From Clostridium_AM sp963780135 (GTDB lineage: Bacteria > Bacillota > Clostridia > Clostridiales > Clostridiaceae): a DNA stretch of 64,000 nt. The position numbers were made by a program, and so were the translations under genes. Where the stretch lies: positions 124,001 to 188,000 of the forward strand of contig CAWAAR010000002.1 of assembly GCA_963780135.1 (NCBI GenBank), written 5' to 3'. Shown here piece after piece: positions 43,403 to 52,921 of the stretch. Each line of letters starts with the position of its first letter. Position 1 is the first letter of the stretch. Under the pieces are notes generated by a model, which searched no databases, was not told the DNA's origin, and saw nothing but the letters and a program-made list of their open reading frames with translations.

Positions 43403-45565
43403 ATGAGAAGTATAGTAGATAGATTGGTAGAAGAACTGAGTTTAAATAAGAAAAATGTTGAAAGTGTAATAGAACTTTTGGATGGAGGAAACACAGTACC
43501 TTTTATAGCTAGATATAGAAAAGAAGTAACTGGTGATATGAGTGATGTAACTCTTAGAAATTTATTTGAAAGACTTACATATTTAAGAAATTTAGATAGT
43601 AGAAAAGAAGATGTTATAAGACTAATAGATGAACAAGGCAAGCTTACAGACGAATTAAGAATATCTGTAATGAAATGTGATACGTTAACAGAAATAGAGG
43701 ATATATACAGACCGTATAAACTCAAAAAGAGAACAAGAGCTATAATAGCAGCAGAAAAAGGTTTAAAGCCATTAGCTGAAACAATATGGAATGGTGAGTT
43801 CAATGATGATATAAAAACATATGCAAGCCAGTTTTTAGATGAAGAAAAAGAAGTAAAATCAGAAGATGAAGCACTTCAAGGAGCAATGGATATAATAAGT
43901 GAAATTATATCTGATACAGCTGAATATAGAAAATGGATTAGAAATCTAGTTAAAAATGAAGGCTTAATAGAAACTAGTGGAGAAAGTAAGGAAAATGAAA
44001 GGACTCCTTATGAAATGTACTATGATTATAAGGAAGCCGTAAAAAGTATTCCGCCACATAGAATACTTGCCATTAATAGAGGAGAAAAAGAAAAAATTCT
44101 TTCAGTTAAAGTAACTGTAGATATGGAAAAAATAATTGCATATTTAAAATTAAAATGTTTAAAAGAAAATAATAACACAGATAAATATATAGAAGATAGT
44201 GTAAAGGATTCATTAAAGAGACTTATATATCCATCTATTGAGAGGGAAATAAGATCTGAACTTACAGACATAGGTGAAGAAGGTGCTATAAAAATATTTA
44301 AAGCTAACTTAAAAGCACTTTTAATGCAATCACCTATAAAGGGAAAGGCTGTTTTAGGATATGACCCTGGATTTAGAACAGGCTGTAAAATAGCAGTATT
44401 AGATGATACTGGGAAGCTTTTAGACACTGCTACAGTATATGCTACAGTGCCTAAAAATGATGTAGATGGCGCTATAAAGGTGCTTAAAGAGTTAGTATAT
44501 AAACATGATGTAGGTATTGTATCGTTAGGAAATGGTACTGCTAGTAGAGAATCTGAAGAGGTTATTGTAAGATTAATAAAGGAAGTTAAAGAGGAAAAAA
44601 ACAAAGAACTTTATTATGTTATTGTATCAGAAGCTGGTGCTTCAGTATACTCAGCTTCTGAACTTGCAGCTAAAGAATATCCAGATATAAATGTATCTTT
44701 AAGGGGAGCCATATCTATAGGAAGAAGATTGCAGGACCCATTAGCAGAACTTGTAAAAATAGATACTAAGTCTATAGGTGTAGGACAATATCAGCATGAT
44801 GTTGGAGTTAAAAAGTTAGATGAATCTTTAAAGGGAATAGTAGAAGATTGCGCAAATAGTGTAGGCGTGGATTTAAATATAGCTACACCATCTCTTTTAG
44901 GCTATGTTTCAGGAATAAATGGAACTATAGCACAAAACATTGTAAGTTATAGAGAAGAAAATGGTAAATTTAAAAGCAGAAAAGAACTTTTAAAAGTTAA
45001 AAGATTGGGAGCTAAAGCTTTTGAGCAATGCGCGGGCTTTTTAAGAGTTATGGAGAGTAAAGAACCATTAGATAACACTTCAGTTCATCCAGAGTCCTAT
45101 GAAGCTGCTAAAGCTTTATTAACTATACTAGGATATACAATAGAAGATCTGAAAAATATAAATCTTGTAGATATTGATGAAAGAGTTACTAATATTGGAA
45201 TTGAAAATTTAGCATCAAAGCTAGGAATTGGTGTTCCTACACTTAGAGATATAATAAAAGAAATGAAAAAGCCAGGAAGAGATCCAAGAGAGGAAATGCC
45301 AAAACCTATACTAAAAACTGGAGTTATAGATATGTCACAGCTAAAGCCTGGAATGGAACTTACTGGTACTGTAAGAAACGTAGCGGATTTTGGCGCTTTT
45401 GTTGATATAGGAGTTCATCAAGATGGTCTTGTACATATAAGTCAGTTATCAGATAAGTTTGTAAAGCATCCATTAGATTTAGTTCAAGTAGGAGATATTG
45501 TTGAAGTTACAGTGCTTGAAGTAGATGAAAAAAGAAAAAGGATAGCATTAACTATGAAAAAATAA
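43403..45565 (+). CDS. tex: Tex-like RNA-binding transcription accessory protein
   Basis: A 720-residue member of the Tex/Spt6-like family. In order: an N-terminal helix-turn-helix region, a YqgF/RNase H-like domain beginning AVLGYDPGFRTGCKIAVLD (about residue 315), helix-hairpin-helix DNA-binding motifs (GIVEDCANSVGVDLN and SRKELLKVKRLGAKAF), and a C-terminal S1 domain (about 645-720, GMELTGTVRNVADFGAFVDI). It binds nucleic acid and interacts with transcribing polymerase; its exact role is unclear. GGAGGT lies 12 nt before the ATG. Confidence 0.95.
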   Translation: MRSIVDRLVEELSLNKKNVESVIELLDGGNTVPFIARYRKEVTGDMSDVTLRNLFERLTYLRNLDSRKEDVIRLIDEQGKLTDELRISVMKCDTLTEIEDIYRPYKLKKRTRAIIAAEKGLKPLAETIWNGEFNDDIKTYASQFLDEEKEVKSEDEALQGAMDIISEIISDTAEYRKWIRNLVKNEGLIETSGESKENERTPYEMYYDYKEAVKSIPPHRILAINRGEKEKILSVKVTVDMEKIIAYLKLKCLKENNNTDKYIEDSVKDSLKRLIYPSIEREIRSELTDIGEEGAIKIFKANLKALLMQSPIKGKAVLGYDPGFRTGCKIAVLDDTGKLLDTATVYATVPKNDVDGAIKVLKELVYKHDVGIVSLGNGTASRESEEVIVRLIKEVKEEKNKELYYVIVSEAGASVYSASELAAKEYPDINVSLRGAISIGRRLQDPLAELVKIDTKSIGVGQYQHDVGVKKLDESLKGIVEDCANSVGVDLNIATPSLLGYVSGINGTIAQNIVSYREENGKFKSRKELLKVKRLGAKAFEQCAGFLRVMESKEPLDNTSVHPESYEAAKALLTILGYTIEDLKNINLVDIDERVTNIGIENLASKLGIGVPTLRDIIKEMKKPGRDPREEMPKPILKTGVIDMSQLKPGMELTGTVRNVADFGAFVDIGVHQDGLVHISQLSDKFVKHPLDLVQVGDIVEVTVLEVDEKRKRIALTMKK

Positions 45566-45603
45566 TTATTAAAAAATAATTATTAGTTTTATACTTGTAA
45601 ATC

Positions 45604-45632
45604 TTGAATTTTGAGAAAACTTGTACTATAAT
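45604..45632 (+). promoter_or_regulatory. Sigma-A promoter of ribU
   Basis: TTGAAT (45604-45609), a 17-nt spacer and TATAAT (45627-45632), about 25 nt before the FMN aptamer. Confidence 0.78.
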
Positions 45633-45658
45633 AGAAATATAAAAATTAATAAAATAAA

Positions 45659-45816
45659 TCTTCGGGGCGGGGTGAGATTCCCCACCGGCGGTATAGCCCG
45701 CGAGCCTTAAATAGGCATGATTCGGTGTAATTCCGAAGCCGACAGTAAAGTCTGGATGGAAGAAGGTAAAGTATAATGTTTATATGCCCTGGTATGATTT
45801 TACCAGGGCTTTTATT
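45659..45816 (+). promoter_or_regulatory. FMN (RFN) riboswitch with terminator
   Basis: The conserved RFN core is present: TTCGGGGCGGGGTGAGATTC, CCCACCGGCGGTATAGCCCGC, then GATTCGGTGTAATTCCGAAG and GACAGTAAAGTCTGGATGG, each cited in part. The expression platform is GCCCTGGTA/TACCAGGGC with a T-run (45786-45816). FMN should lower expression of the riboflavin transporter gene downstream. Confidence 0.96.
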
Positions 45817-45904
45817 TATACTATTACATCATTAAGATTTAAAATCCAACGAAGATGAATTTATTCTAAGTTTTTAAATTTAATTTTAATCGGAGGGTAT
45901 ATTT

Positions 45905-46528
45905 ATGAAAAACGAAAAATTGAACAAGTTAGTAAAAGTGTCTTTACTTGGTGTGATTGGATTTATACTTATGTTTATAGAAATAGCAACCCCATTATTT
46001 CCAACATTTTTAAAAATTGATATAAGTGATTTGCCAGCACTTATAGGAGCTTTTGCATTTGGTCCGTTAGCAGGAATATCTATAGAATTTTTAAAGAATT
46101 TACTTCATGGTTTATTTATAGGAGGAACAGCTTTTATAGGAGAGTTTGCAAATTTTGCAGTAGGTTCAATTTTAGTAGCAGTAGCAGGTTATGTCTACGG
46201 AAAAAATAAAAACAGAAAAATGGCTATGTTTGCTTTAGTTATGGGTACAGTTGCAATGTCAGTAGCAGCTAGTATTCTAAACTATTTTATATTATTGCCT
46301 TTATATGAAACAGTACTTCATTTCCCTATAAGTGCTATAGTAGGAATGGGAAGTAAAGTTAATCCGAATATAAAAGATTTGAACAGTCTTATAGTTTGGT
46401 GTATAATGCCTTTTAATTTAATCAAAGGAACAATAGTATCTGGGTTAACTATACTAATATATAAAAGCGTATCAACAATACTTCATGAAGAAAGAAGTGG
46501 AAAAACAGAGCTTGTAAAGAATAATTAA
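45905..46528 (+). CDS. ribU: Riboflavin ECF transporter S component RibU
   Basis: Membrane substrate-binding subunit that works with a shared ECF energising module to import riboflavin. 207 residues with about six membrane helices. The typical RibU features PTFLKIDISDLPALIGAFAFGP and KNLLHGLF occur near residues 35-65. Control by an FMN riboswitch confirms the substrate. ATCGGAGGGT precedes the ATG. No EcfA/EcfT genes are in this window. Confidence 0.95.
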   Translation: MKNEKLNKLVKVSLLGVIGFILMFIEIATPLFPTFLKIDISDLPALIGAFAFGPLAGISIEFLKNLLHGLFIGGTAFIGEFANFAVGSILVAVAGYVYGKNKNRKMAMFALVMGTVAMSVAASILNYFILLPLYETVLHFPISAIVGMGSKVNPNIKDLNSLIVWCIMPFNLIKGTIVSGLTILIYKSVSTILHEERSGKTELVKNN

Positions 46529-46532
46529 TATA

Positions 46533-46560
46533 AAAAGTCCAGGGAAACCTGGATTTTTTT
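46533..46560 (+). terminator. Intrinsic terminator of ribU
   Basis: TCCAGG/CCTGGA with a GAAA tetraloop and T7. Confidence 0.9.
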
Positions 46561-46596
46561 ATGTTTACATACGATAATATAAAGGGAGGTGATACT

Positions 46597-48279
46597 ATGG
46601 CTGGAATATGGAATGTAAATAGTAATTATAATGTTAATACCAAAAGAATTGTGAGCAAATTATCTTTTGAAGTGGGTCAGAATTTTGTAGCTAGAATTGT
46701 AAACTTAGATAAGTTAACAGGAGAAGTTTTGCTAAAACTTCTAGATGGATGGCAATTTTCAGCAAAACTTGAAAAAGGTGCAGATATATTGCCAGAAGGA
46801 CTGGTGAAATTCCAAGTAGAAGGATTTGAAGAGGGAACACTTCAATTAAAAATAGCAAATACTGATAATAAAAAAAATAATACGGAAAAGGATTCTATAG
46901 AGTTTCTATTAAAAAGCAAAAGTATTAATGTAGATAAAGGAGATTACTCACTTTTAAATAAGATGATAAAGCATGAGATGCCTTTAACTAAAGAAAATAT
47001 ATCAAATATGAAGACTTTAGTAGATTTTACAGATAGAATAAATCAAAATCCAGAAGAAGAAAATGCATTTATAGATAAGTATATGGAAAGTAAAAATATA
47101 ACACCTGATAGTGCTAAAGGGCAAGAAATTAAAAAAACTTTAAAAAGTTTTTTTAGTGAATTAAAGAACCTTGGAGAAGATGATATACTCACTCTTGTAG
47201 AGAATAATATTGATTTAACAGAGAAAAATATCAAAAGTTTCAACAATATATTTAAAAATGGTGGCAGTGTTTATAATGAAATTAAGGATATAGAACAAGG
47301 GATTTTAAATGCAAATGTAAAAAAAGAATCCGGTGAAGAACAAAAAGTAAATAATGAAAAGATTTATGTTACAGCTGAACAGGAAAAAGAAACAATAGAA
47401 AACAGCGGCGAAAAGATAATATATAAAGATATAAATAAGGATATGGTAAAAAGTGAAAATGAAAATACAACTGAAAGCATAACTGAAAATCAAACTGAAA
47501 CTGAAAGTGAAAATGAAAGCACAGTTAAAAATGGAATTGAAACTGAAAATAAAAGTACAGTTAAAAATAAAACAGAAAACAAAGCTGAAAGCAAAAATGA
47601 AAAACTTAATACAAATGAAAATGAAGTTAAAGAAAGTATATCTAATAAAGAAATAGAAACAGGTGATAAAATCAAAGAAAAGCTTAAAAATTTTGTAAAT
47701 GATAATAAAGATAACAATGTAGAAAAAATCGCAAAGGCTATAAAAGAACAAATAAGTGAAAAAACACAGGAAATGAAAAGTTTAATAAAAACTGTATTAG
47801 AACAAAAAGGTGATGTTAAATCTGAAGCTTACAATAATATTTTTCAAGTATTAGATAAAAACATAAATGATTTTAAAGTTTTTAATTCTATGTCAAACTC
47901 ATATTACTATTTAGATATGCCTTTGAATGTAGATAACTCAGAATATAAATGCAAGCTTATGATAAAGGATGAAAGAAAAAAAGGAAAGAAAATAGATTCT
48001 ACTAATGTAAAAATAGCTGCATCTGTGGCTACGAATAACATGGGAGTAGTAGATGCTTATATAAAAGTAAATAATTTTAATATGGATATAGATATAAAAT
48101 GTGATAGCGAGTGGATTAAAACTTTAGATAAGGGGAAGGAAAGGATTTTTAAAGAATTAAGTGATATAGGATATAATTTAAATGTTTATGTAGATCAAAA
48201 AAAACAGGAAATGAATATTGTTAATTGCAGAGAGTTCTTCGAAGATAATAATTTAGGTATAATAAATACAAAAGTTTAA
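46597..48279 (+). CDS. FliK-like (YlqG-type) protein of unknown function
   Basis: 560 residues from ATG 46597 behind AAAGGGAGGTGA. The N-terminal about 90 residues form a beta-rich domain (GQNFVARIVNLDKLTGEVLL). A long Glu/Lys/Asn/Thr-rich linker (about 260-375) with irregular repeats of the type TENxTE follows. The C-terminal about 150 residues resemble the FliK/hook-length-control C-terminal fold. With the FlhB-tail-like gene that follows it matches the B. subtilis ylqG-ylqH pair, which lies outside flagellar operons. No flagellar gene is near. The role is unknown. Confidence 0.65.
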   Translation: MAGIWNVNSNYNVNTKRIVSKLSFEVGQNFVARIVNLDKLTGEVLLKLLDGWQFSAKLEKGADILPEGLVKFQVEGFEEGTLQLKIANTDNKKNNTEKDSIEFLLKSKSINVDKGDYSLLNKMIKHEMPLTKENISNMKTLVDFTDRINQNPEEENAFIDKYMESKNITPDSAKGQEIKKTLKSFFSELKNLGEDDILTLVENNIDLTEKNIKSFNNIFKNGGSVYNEIKDIEQGILNANVKKESGEEQKVNNEKIYVTAEQEKETIENSGEKIIYKDINKDMVKSENENTTESITENQTETESENESTVKNGIETENKSTVKNKTENKAESKNEKLNTNENEVKESISNKEIETGDKIKEKLKNFVNDNKDNNVEKIAKAIKEQISEKTQEMKSLIKTVLEQKGDVKSEAYNNIFQVLDKNINDFKVFNSMSNSYYYLDMPLNVDNSEYKCKLMIKDERKKGKKIDSTNVKIAASVATNNMGVVDAYIKVNNFNMDIDIKCDSEWIKTLDKGKERIFKELSDIGYNLNVYVDQKKQEMNIVNCREFFEDNNLGIINTKV

Positions 48280-48375
48280 ATTTGCATAAAACTTAATTTA
48301 CAATATGAGCCTAACAAATTATAATATATAGTATATTATTTAAAATCCCCTTTACTAATTGAGAGGTGGTTTAGT

Positions 48376-48639
48376 ATGGATAAAAGAAAAAAAGCTGCAG
48401 CATTAAGATATGAACAGGGCTATGAATCACCTATTGTAACTGCAGCAGGAATGGGATATGTTGCAGATAAAATAATAGAAAATGCAGAAAAAACAAATGT
48501 GCCTATAGTATATGATAAAGAATTGTCAGATCTTTTAAGTAGTGTGGATGTAGGGGATTCTATTCCTTTTGAACTATATGATGCAGTAGCTAAAGTAATA
48601 GCTTATGTAATGGATGTGGATAAAAATTTAAAAAAATAG
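48376..48639 (+). CDS. Orphan FlhB C-terminal-domain protein (YlqH-type)
   Basis: 87 residues equal to the cytoplasmic tail of FlhB/YscU type III export proteins: KKAAALRYEQGYESPIVTAAG, then IIENAEKTNVPIVYDKELSDLL. The self-cleavage NPTH motif is absent; its place reads ESPI. There is no membrane part. Such free tails can sometimes substitute for the FlhB tail, but the normal role is not known. AGAGGTGG precedes the ATG. Confidence 0.85.
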   Translation: MDKRKKAAALRYEQGYESPIVTAAGMGYVADKIIENAEKTNVPIVYDKELSDLLSSVDVGDSIPFELYDAVAKVIAYVMDVDKNLKK

Positions 48640-48650
48640 AAGGTGACTAG

Positions 48651-49337
48651 ATGGCGTTATTCGCAATATCTGATTTACATTTAGATTTAAATGGTGATAA
48701 ACCTATGGATATATTTGGTGAAAATTGGATTCAACATGACGAAAAAATTAAAAAAAATTGGATTGAAAAAATAAAAGAAGAAGATACAGTACTTATAGCG
48801 GGAGATATTTCTTGGTCTATGAAAATACAAAGTGGCATTCAGGACTTAGAATGGATACATGAACTTCCGGGTAGAAAAATTATGGTTAAAGGTAATCATG
48901 ATTATTGGTGGGTAAGTATTACAAAGTTAAATGAAATGTATGAAGATATGAAGTTTATACAAAATAATTTTTTTGTATATGAAGATTATGCAATATGTGG
49001 TACAAGAGGATGGATATGTCCTGGAGGAGAAAACTTTTCTACTCATGATGAAAAAATATATCAAAGAGAACTTGGAAGAATGAGATTATCTTTAGAGAAT
49101 GCTGAAAAAGCAGGATTTAAAAACTTTATTGTTATGATGCATTATCCTCCTATAAATGACAAAGTCATGGATTCAGGTTTTGTAGATATATTTAAAGAAT
49201 ATAAGGTTAAATTTGTTATATATGGTCACCTTCATGGACCATCCTTGTTAAAGGCTGTAAAAGGTGAAATAGATGGAATTGAATATGTTATTACATCAGC
49301 AGATTATCTAAATTTTAATCCCATAAAAATTTTGTGA
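48651..49337 (+). CDS. Calcineurin-like metallophosphoesterase
   Basis: 228 residues with all metal motifs of the family: SDLHLD (Asp8, His10), AGDISW, KGNHDYWW, MMHYPP and YGHLHG. It is a cytosolic phosphoesterase; the substrate cannot be read from sequence. It starts 12 nt after the FlhB-tail gene with AGAAGGTGA, so the two are probably co-transcribed. Its stop codon lies in the loop of the terminator. Confidence 0.9.
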   Translation: MALFAISDLHLDLNGDKPMDIFGENWIQHDEKIKKNWIEKIKEEDTVLIAGDISWSMKIQSGIQDLEWIHELPGRKIMVKGNHDYWWVSITKLNEMYEDMKFIQNNFFVYEDYAICGTRGWICPGGENFSTHDEKIYQRELGRMRLSLENAEKAGFKNFIVMMHYPPINDKVMDSGFVDIFKEYKVKFVIYGHLHGPSLLKAVKGEIDGIEYVITSADYLNFNPIKIL

Positions 49338-49356
49338 TTTTTATGGGAAATTTTTT
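49320..49356 (+). terminator. Intrinsic terminator after the phosphoesterase gene
   Basis: CCCATAAAAAT pairs with ATTTTTATGGG around TTTGTG, followed by AAATTTTTT. Confidence 0.8.
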
Positions 49357-49430
49357 AATTGATATTATATTGAACTACACAGCTAGTTTTTAATCTTTAA
49401 AATTACTTGTGGAATTCAAGTTAAATATAA

Positions 49431-50303
49431 TTATCCAAAAAACTTTGAGAAAAATCCCTTTTTTTCTTTTTTATCTTCTTTAAGAGTTGAATTATCAGCC
49501 GTCTTTTCTGCATCTTCCGCTTCTTTTATTAGATCCCTTTGATCTCTACTACGGTCCTTAAGTTTTGAATGAGCAGATGGAGATGTTATTATTTGGCTGA
49601 ACCATTTCAAACTTTCATCATTGTTTCCTAACCTTCTATTAAGTTCACCTATAATATACATAGAAGTAAATTTATCCATATTGTATAAAGGAAAAGGCTC
49701 GTTGAAATAAGCAGAATTAAAGCCTTCTAGGGCCTGCTTTAAAAATGTAAGTTCATTTTCAGTATCTTTTAATAACCTATACATCCAGGCTAATTTTAAA
49801 CAATTCATAGCTTTTTTGCTAGCCTTAGCATCTGTTACATAATAGTTAAGTAAAGCAAGCTTAAATCTTTCTATAGCTATATTTACATCATATACATCAG
49901 GGTAAGATTTACTTTGCCATTTCGGGCGAATTTTTTCTTTTACTAGATTAGCCTGATATTCCCTAAGTTTATTGAAATCACTTTTCATAGCAGAATACCC
50001 GCATTTATCACAAATCCATACATCATAAAAATATGGATTTATAACATCATATATGATGAAAGAATCAGAATCTCTGCTTAAAATTCTGGATGCGGAAGTT
50101 TTTACAGCTTTGGCTTTAAAAGTGTTATTACAAACAGGACATGTAATTTCTCGATTATATATCAGATTTTTCTGCTTTTCTTCATTAGTTAATTGAGGCA
50201 TTTCTTCCTTTTTAGAGTCTTCTTTTTTTGAGTTATATAAATCTATTCCATCTATATCATCAAAACCCAAGTCTTCCAGACCGGAAAATATATTTTTTGA
50301 CAT
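49431..50303 (-). CDS. DUF2225 family protein
   Basis: 290 residues. Two CxxC pairs, CPVC near residue 55 and CDKCG near residue 98, form a likely zinc ribbon. Helical TPR-like repeats follow (about 140-250, e.g. FNEPFPLYNMDKFTSMYIIG), with a charged Lys/Glu tail ending KKGFFSKFFG. The family is common in clostridia and has no known function. AAGGTGATG precedes the ATG. Confidence 0.85.
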   Translation of the reverse strand: MSKNIFSGLEDLGFDDIDGIDLYNSKKEDSKKEEMPQLTNEEKQKNLIYNREITCPVCNNTFKAKAVKTSASRILSRDSDSFIIYDVINPYFYDVWICDKCGYSAMKSDFNKLREYQANLVKEKIRPKWQSKSYPDVYDVNIAIERFKLALLNYYVTDAKASKKAMNCLKLAWMYRLLKDTENELTFLKQALEGFNSAYFNEPFPLYNMDKFTSMYIIGELNRRLGNNDESLKWFSQIITSPSAHSKLKDRSRDQRDLIKEAEDAEKTADNSTLKEDKKEKKGFFSKFFG

Positions 50304-50465
50304 TAGAACATCACCTTCGTTATTAAAAAATTTGATATAATTTATTATATCAAAAAATAGGATGAAATTATATTATTTTGAACATAAATAATATACAATA
50401 ATAAAAGTGTAGTATAATATAAGAAACAGTTTTTATAAAATCATAATATGTAGGGGTGAGTGCAT

Positions 50466-51254
50466 ATGCCTATAGGGGAGTGGAAAGTATTTTTAATACC
50501 TTATGAACAAGCGGTGGAAGAGTTAAAAGTTAAGTTTAGAAGCATAAGAAAAGAATATAGAAGAAAAAACGAATATTCACCTATAGAATTTATTACAGGA
50601 AGAGTAAAGGAAATATCAAGCATACTCGAAAAAGCTGGTAAATTTGACATACCTTTGGATAGAATAGGTTATGAAATGGAAGATATAGCTGGTATAAGGG
50701 TTATGTGTCAATTTGTAGATGATGTTGAAAAAGTTGTAGAAATAATTAGAGGCAGAAAAGACATGCAAATAATGTATGAGAAAGATTATGTAACTAATGT
50801 AAAAGAGAGTGGTTATAGAAGCTATCATGTTGTTATAAAATATCCTGTAAATATGGCGGATGGTGAAAAAGACATTTTAGCAGAATTACAAATAAGAACT
50901 TTAGCGATGAATTTTTGGGCCACAATAGAGCACTCTCTTAATTATAAATATAAGCACGAGATACCAAAAGATATAAAATTAAAATTGAAAAGTGCAGCAG
51001 ATGCAGCATTTCAGTTAGATGAACAAATGCTTGAAATTAAAGATGAAATAAAAGATGCTCAAAAGCTTTTTGAAGTTAAGTCCAGCTTGATTTCAGATAT
51101 AATGAATAATGTTCTTACATTATCTTCTATAGGTAAATTTTCTGAAGCTACAAGATACCAGGTTCAATTAAATAAGCTTATTGAAGAAGGAGAAGTGTTT
51201 GAACTTACTAATTTATTAAGAAACACAGAAAAAATTCTTGAAATGTACAAATAG
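50466..51254 (+). CDS. RelQ-type small alarmone synthetase
   Basis: 262 residues from ATG 50466 with AGGGGTGAG 5 nt upstream. A single RelA/SpoT synthetase domain with no hydrolase or TGS domain. Motifs are FITGRVKEISSI, MEDIAGIRVM, ESGYRSYHVVI and AELQIRTLAMNFWATIEH. Such enzymes (YjbM/RelQ) form tetramers that make (p)ppGpp or pGpp from ATP and GTP/GDP/GMP. The C-terminal helices end normally. Confidence 0.92.
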   Translation: MPIGEWKVFLIPYEQAVEELKVKFRSIRKEYRRKNEYSPIEFITGRVKEISSILEKAGKFDIPLDRIGYEMEDIAGIRVMCQFVDDVEKVVEIIRGRKDMQIMYEKDYVTNVKESGYRSYHVVIKYPVNMADGEKDILAELQIRTLAMNFWATIEHSLNYKYKHEIPKDIKLKLKSAADAAFQLDEQMLEIKDEIKDAQKLFEVKSSLISDIMNNVLTLSSIGKFSEATRYQVQLNKLIEEGEVFELTNLLRNTEKILEMYK

Positions 51255-51281
51255 AGGGCCTAATAGCCCTCTATTTATTTT
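51252..51281. terminator. Terminator shared by relQ and leuS
   Basis: TAGAGGGC pairs with GCCCTCTA around CTAATA. The plus strand continues TTTATTTTA. It includes the relQ stop codon and lies beside the leuS stop on the minus strand. Confidence 0.75.
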
Positions 51282-52921
51282 ACTACTATATTTACAAGTC
51301 TGCCTTTAACAACAATAACTTTTTTAAGTTCTTTTTCGGAAATGACAATTTTCACATCACTGTTATTAAGAGCAATTTCTTTTATTTCATCGTCAGATAA
51401 ATCAGTAGCTACATTCATTTTAGCTTTTATCTTTCCATTAACTTGAACAGCTATTTCAACTTCATCCTTTATTAACGCAGCAGCATCAAATTTAGGCCAA
51501 CTTTCATTAAATATAGATGAATTCATTCCAATAAGGTTCCATTGTTCTTCCGCAAAATGAGGAGCAAATGGTGCAAGAAGTTTTATAAAATCAACTATAA
51601 TCTCTTTTAAAAGATTAGGGTTCTTTACATCTTCTAGTAAATATTTTGAAAGAGAATTTGTGTATTCCATAAGTCTTGCTATAGAAGTATTAAACTGGAA
51701 CCTACTAGTGTCTTCTGATATAGATTTTATAGAAAAATGTCTTACATAATTTAATTCCTTTTCAGCTTTATCAAAAGTGTTCTTAGTATTTTTACCATTT
51801 TTAATTTCTTCTCTGCATGAATCTAGAATTCTTTCAATTCTATCTACAAAACGATCTATAGATTTTATACCATCATCGCTCCAAGCACCACCTGTTGCAT
51901 AGTCAAAACCAAACATAAGATACATTCTAAACACATCTGAACCAAATTCTTTAATATAATCATCTGGTGATATAGTATTTCCTTTTGACTTACTCATTTT
52001 TAGTCCATCAGGACCAAGAATTAATCCTTGATGTCTTAATGACAAGAAAGGTTCATCAAAGTTTAAATAGCCTAAATCTCTTAATGCTTTTGTTATAAAT
52101 CTAGCATATAAAAGATGCATACATGCGTGCTCTGGTCCACCTACATACATATCTACAGGAAGTAATCTATTTATTTTTTCAGTATCAAAAGCTTTTTCTG
52201 TATTCTTATTATCAGCATATCTTAAATAATACCATGAAGAACATACAAAAGTATCTAAAGTATCAGCTTCTCTTTTAGCAGGTCCTCCACATTTAGGACA
52301 TGTAGTATTCATAAATTCTTCTGATTTTAATAAAGGAGATTTTCCATCAGGTGAAAATTCCACATCATATGGAAGCTCTACTGGAAGATTTTCTTCAGGT
52401 ACAGCTACTGTTCCACATTTTTCACAGTACATCATAGGAATAGGAGTACCCCAATATCTTTGTCTTGAAATAAGCCAATCTCTTAATCTGTAGTTAATTT
52501 TCCATCCTCCAAGATTCATACTTTGAAGTCTTTTAACTATAGCTTCTTTGCCTTCTTCACCAGAAAGACCATTAAACTCCGCACTGTTAATCATCTTGCC
52601 ATAACCATGATATGGCAAAGAATCTCCACCTTCAATAACTCTTTCGATTGGAAGGTTATACTTTGTAGCAAATGCAAAATCCCTCTCGTCATGAGCAGGA
52701 ACTGCCATAACTGCGCCTGTACCATAAGTATTTAAAACATAATCAGCGACCCATATAGGAACCTTTTTCCCATTTATAGGGTTAATAGTGAAAGAACCTG
52801 TGAATACTCCAGTTTTTTCTCTTGTAATAGATTGTCTTTCTATATCTGACTGATTTTTAGCATCTTCTTTATATTTAGTTACTGCTTCTCTATATTCATC
52901 AGTAGTAAGACCGTCTACCAA
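51275..52921 (-). CDS. leuS: Leucyl-tRNA synthetase, C-terminal part (leuS frameshifted)
   Basis: 548 residues in a different frame from the N-terminal part at 52899-53714. Contains the editing (CP1) domain, YWGTPIPMMYCEKCG, the KMSKS loop (LKMSKSKGNTISPDDYI) and the anticodon-binding and C-terminal domains. The first residues LVDGLTTDEYREAV continue the sequence VVLAPEN of the upstream part directly, so the two frames together form one normal enzyme of about 812 residues. A single extra base near 52917-52922 explains the split. An independent start at TTG 52921 has no ribosome binding site. Confidence 0.9.
   Translation of the reverse strand: MVDGLTTDEYREAVTKYKEDAKNQSDIERQSITREKTGVFTGSFTINPINGKKVPIWVADYVLNTYGTGAVMAVPAHDERDFAFATKYNLPIERVIEGGDSLPYHGYGKMINSAEFNGLSGEEGKEAIVKRLQSMNLGGWKINYRLRDWLISRQRYWGTPIPMMYCEKCGTVAVPEENLPVELPYDVEFSPDGKSPLLKSEEFMNTTCPKCGGPAKREADTLDTFVCSSWYYLRYADNKNTEKAFDTEKINRLLPVDMYVGGPEHACMHLLYARFITKALRDLGYLNFDEPFLSLRHQGLILGPDGLKMSKSKGNTISPDDYIKEFGSDVFRMYLMFGFDYATGGAWSDDGIKSIDRFVDRIERILDSCREEIKNGKNTKNTFDKAEKELNYVRHFSIKSISEDTSRFQFNTSIARLMEYTNSLSKYLLEDVKNPNLLKEIIVDFIKLLAPFAPHFAEEQWNLIGMNSSIFNESWPKFDAAALIKDEVEIAVQVNGKIKAKMNVATDLSDDEIKEIALNNSDVKIVISEKELKKVIVVKGRLVNIVVK

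Noticed and set aside
44026..44604. A 192-codon minus-strand open frame inside tex
   Set aside because: Shadow of the well-conserved Tex coding region; Ser/Phe-rich composition and no start signal.
45563..45590. Hairpin AATAATTATT...AATAATTATT after tex as a terminator
   Set aside because: The stem has only A-T pairs and no clear T-run; too weak to call in this base composition.
47450..47650. Repeated short motifs, considered as a CRISPR-like or tandem DNA repeat
   Set aside because: The repeats are irregular, stay in frame, and encode a Glu/Thr/Asn-rich protein linker. There is no constant repeat-spacer unit and no cas gene.
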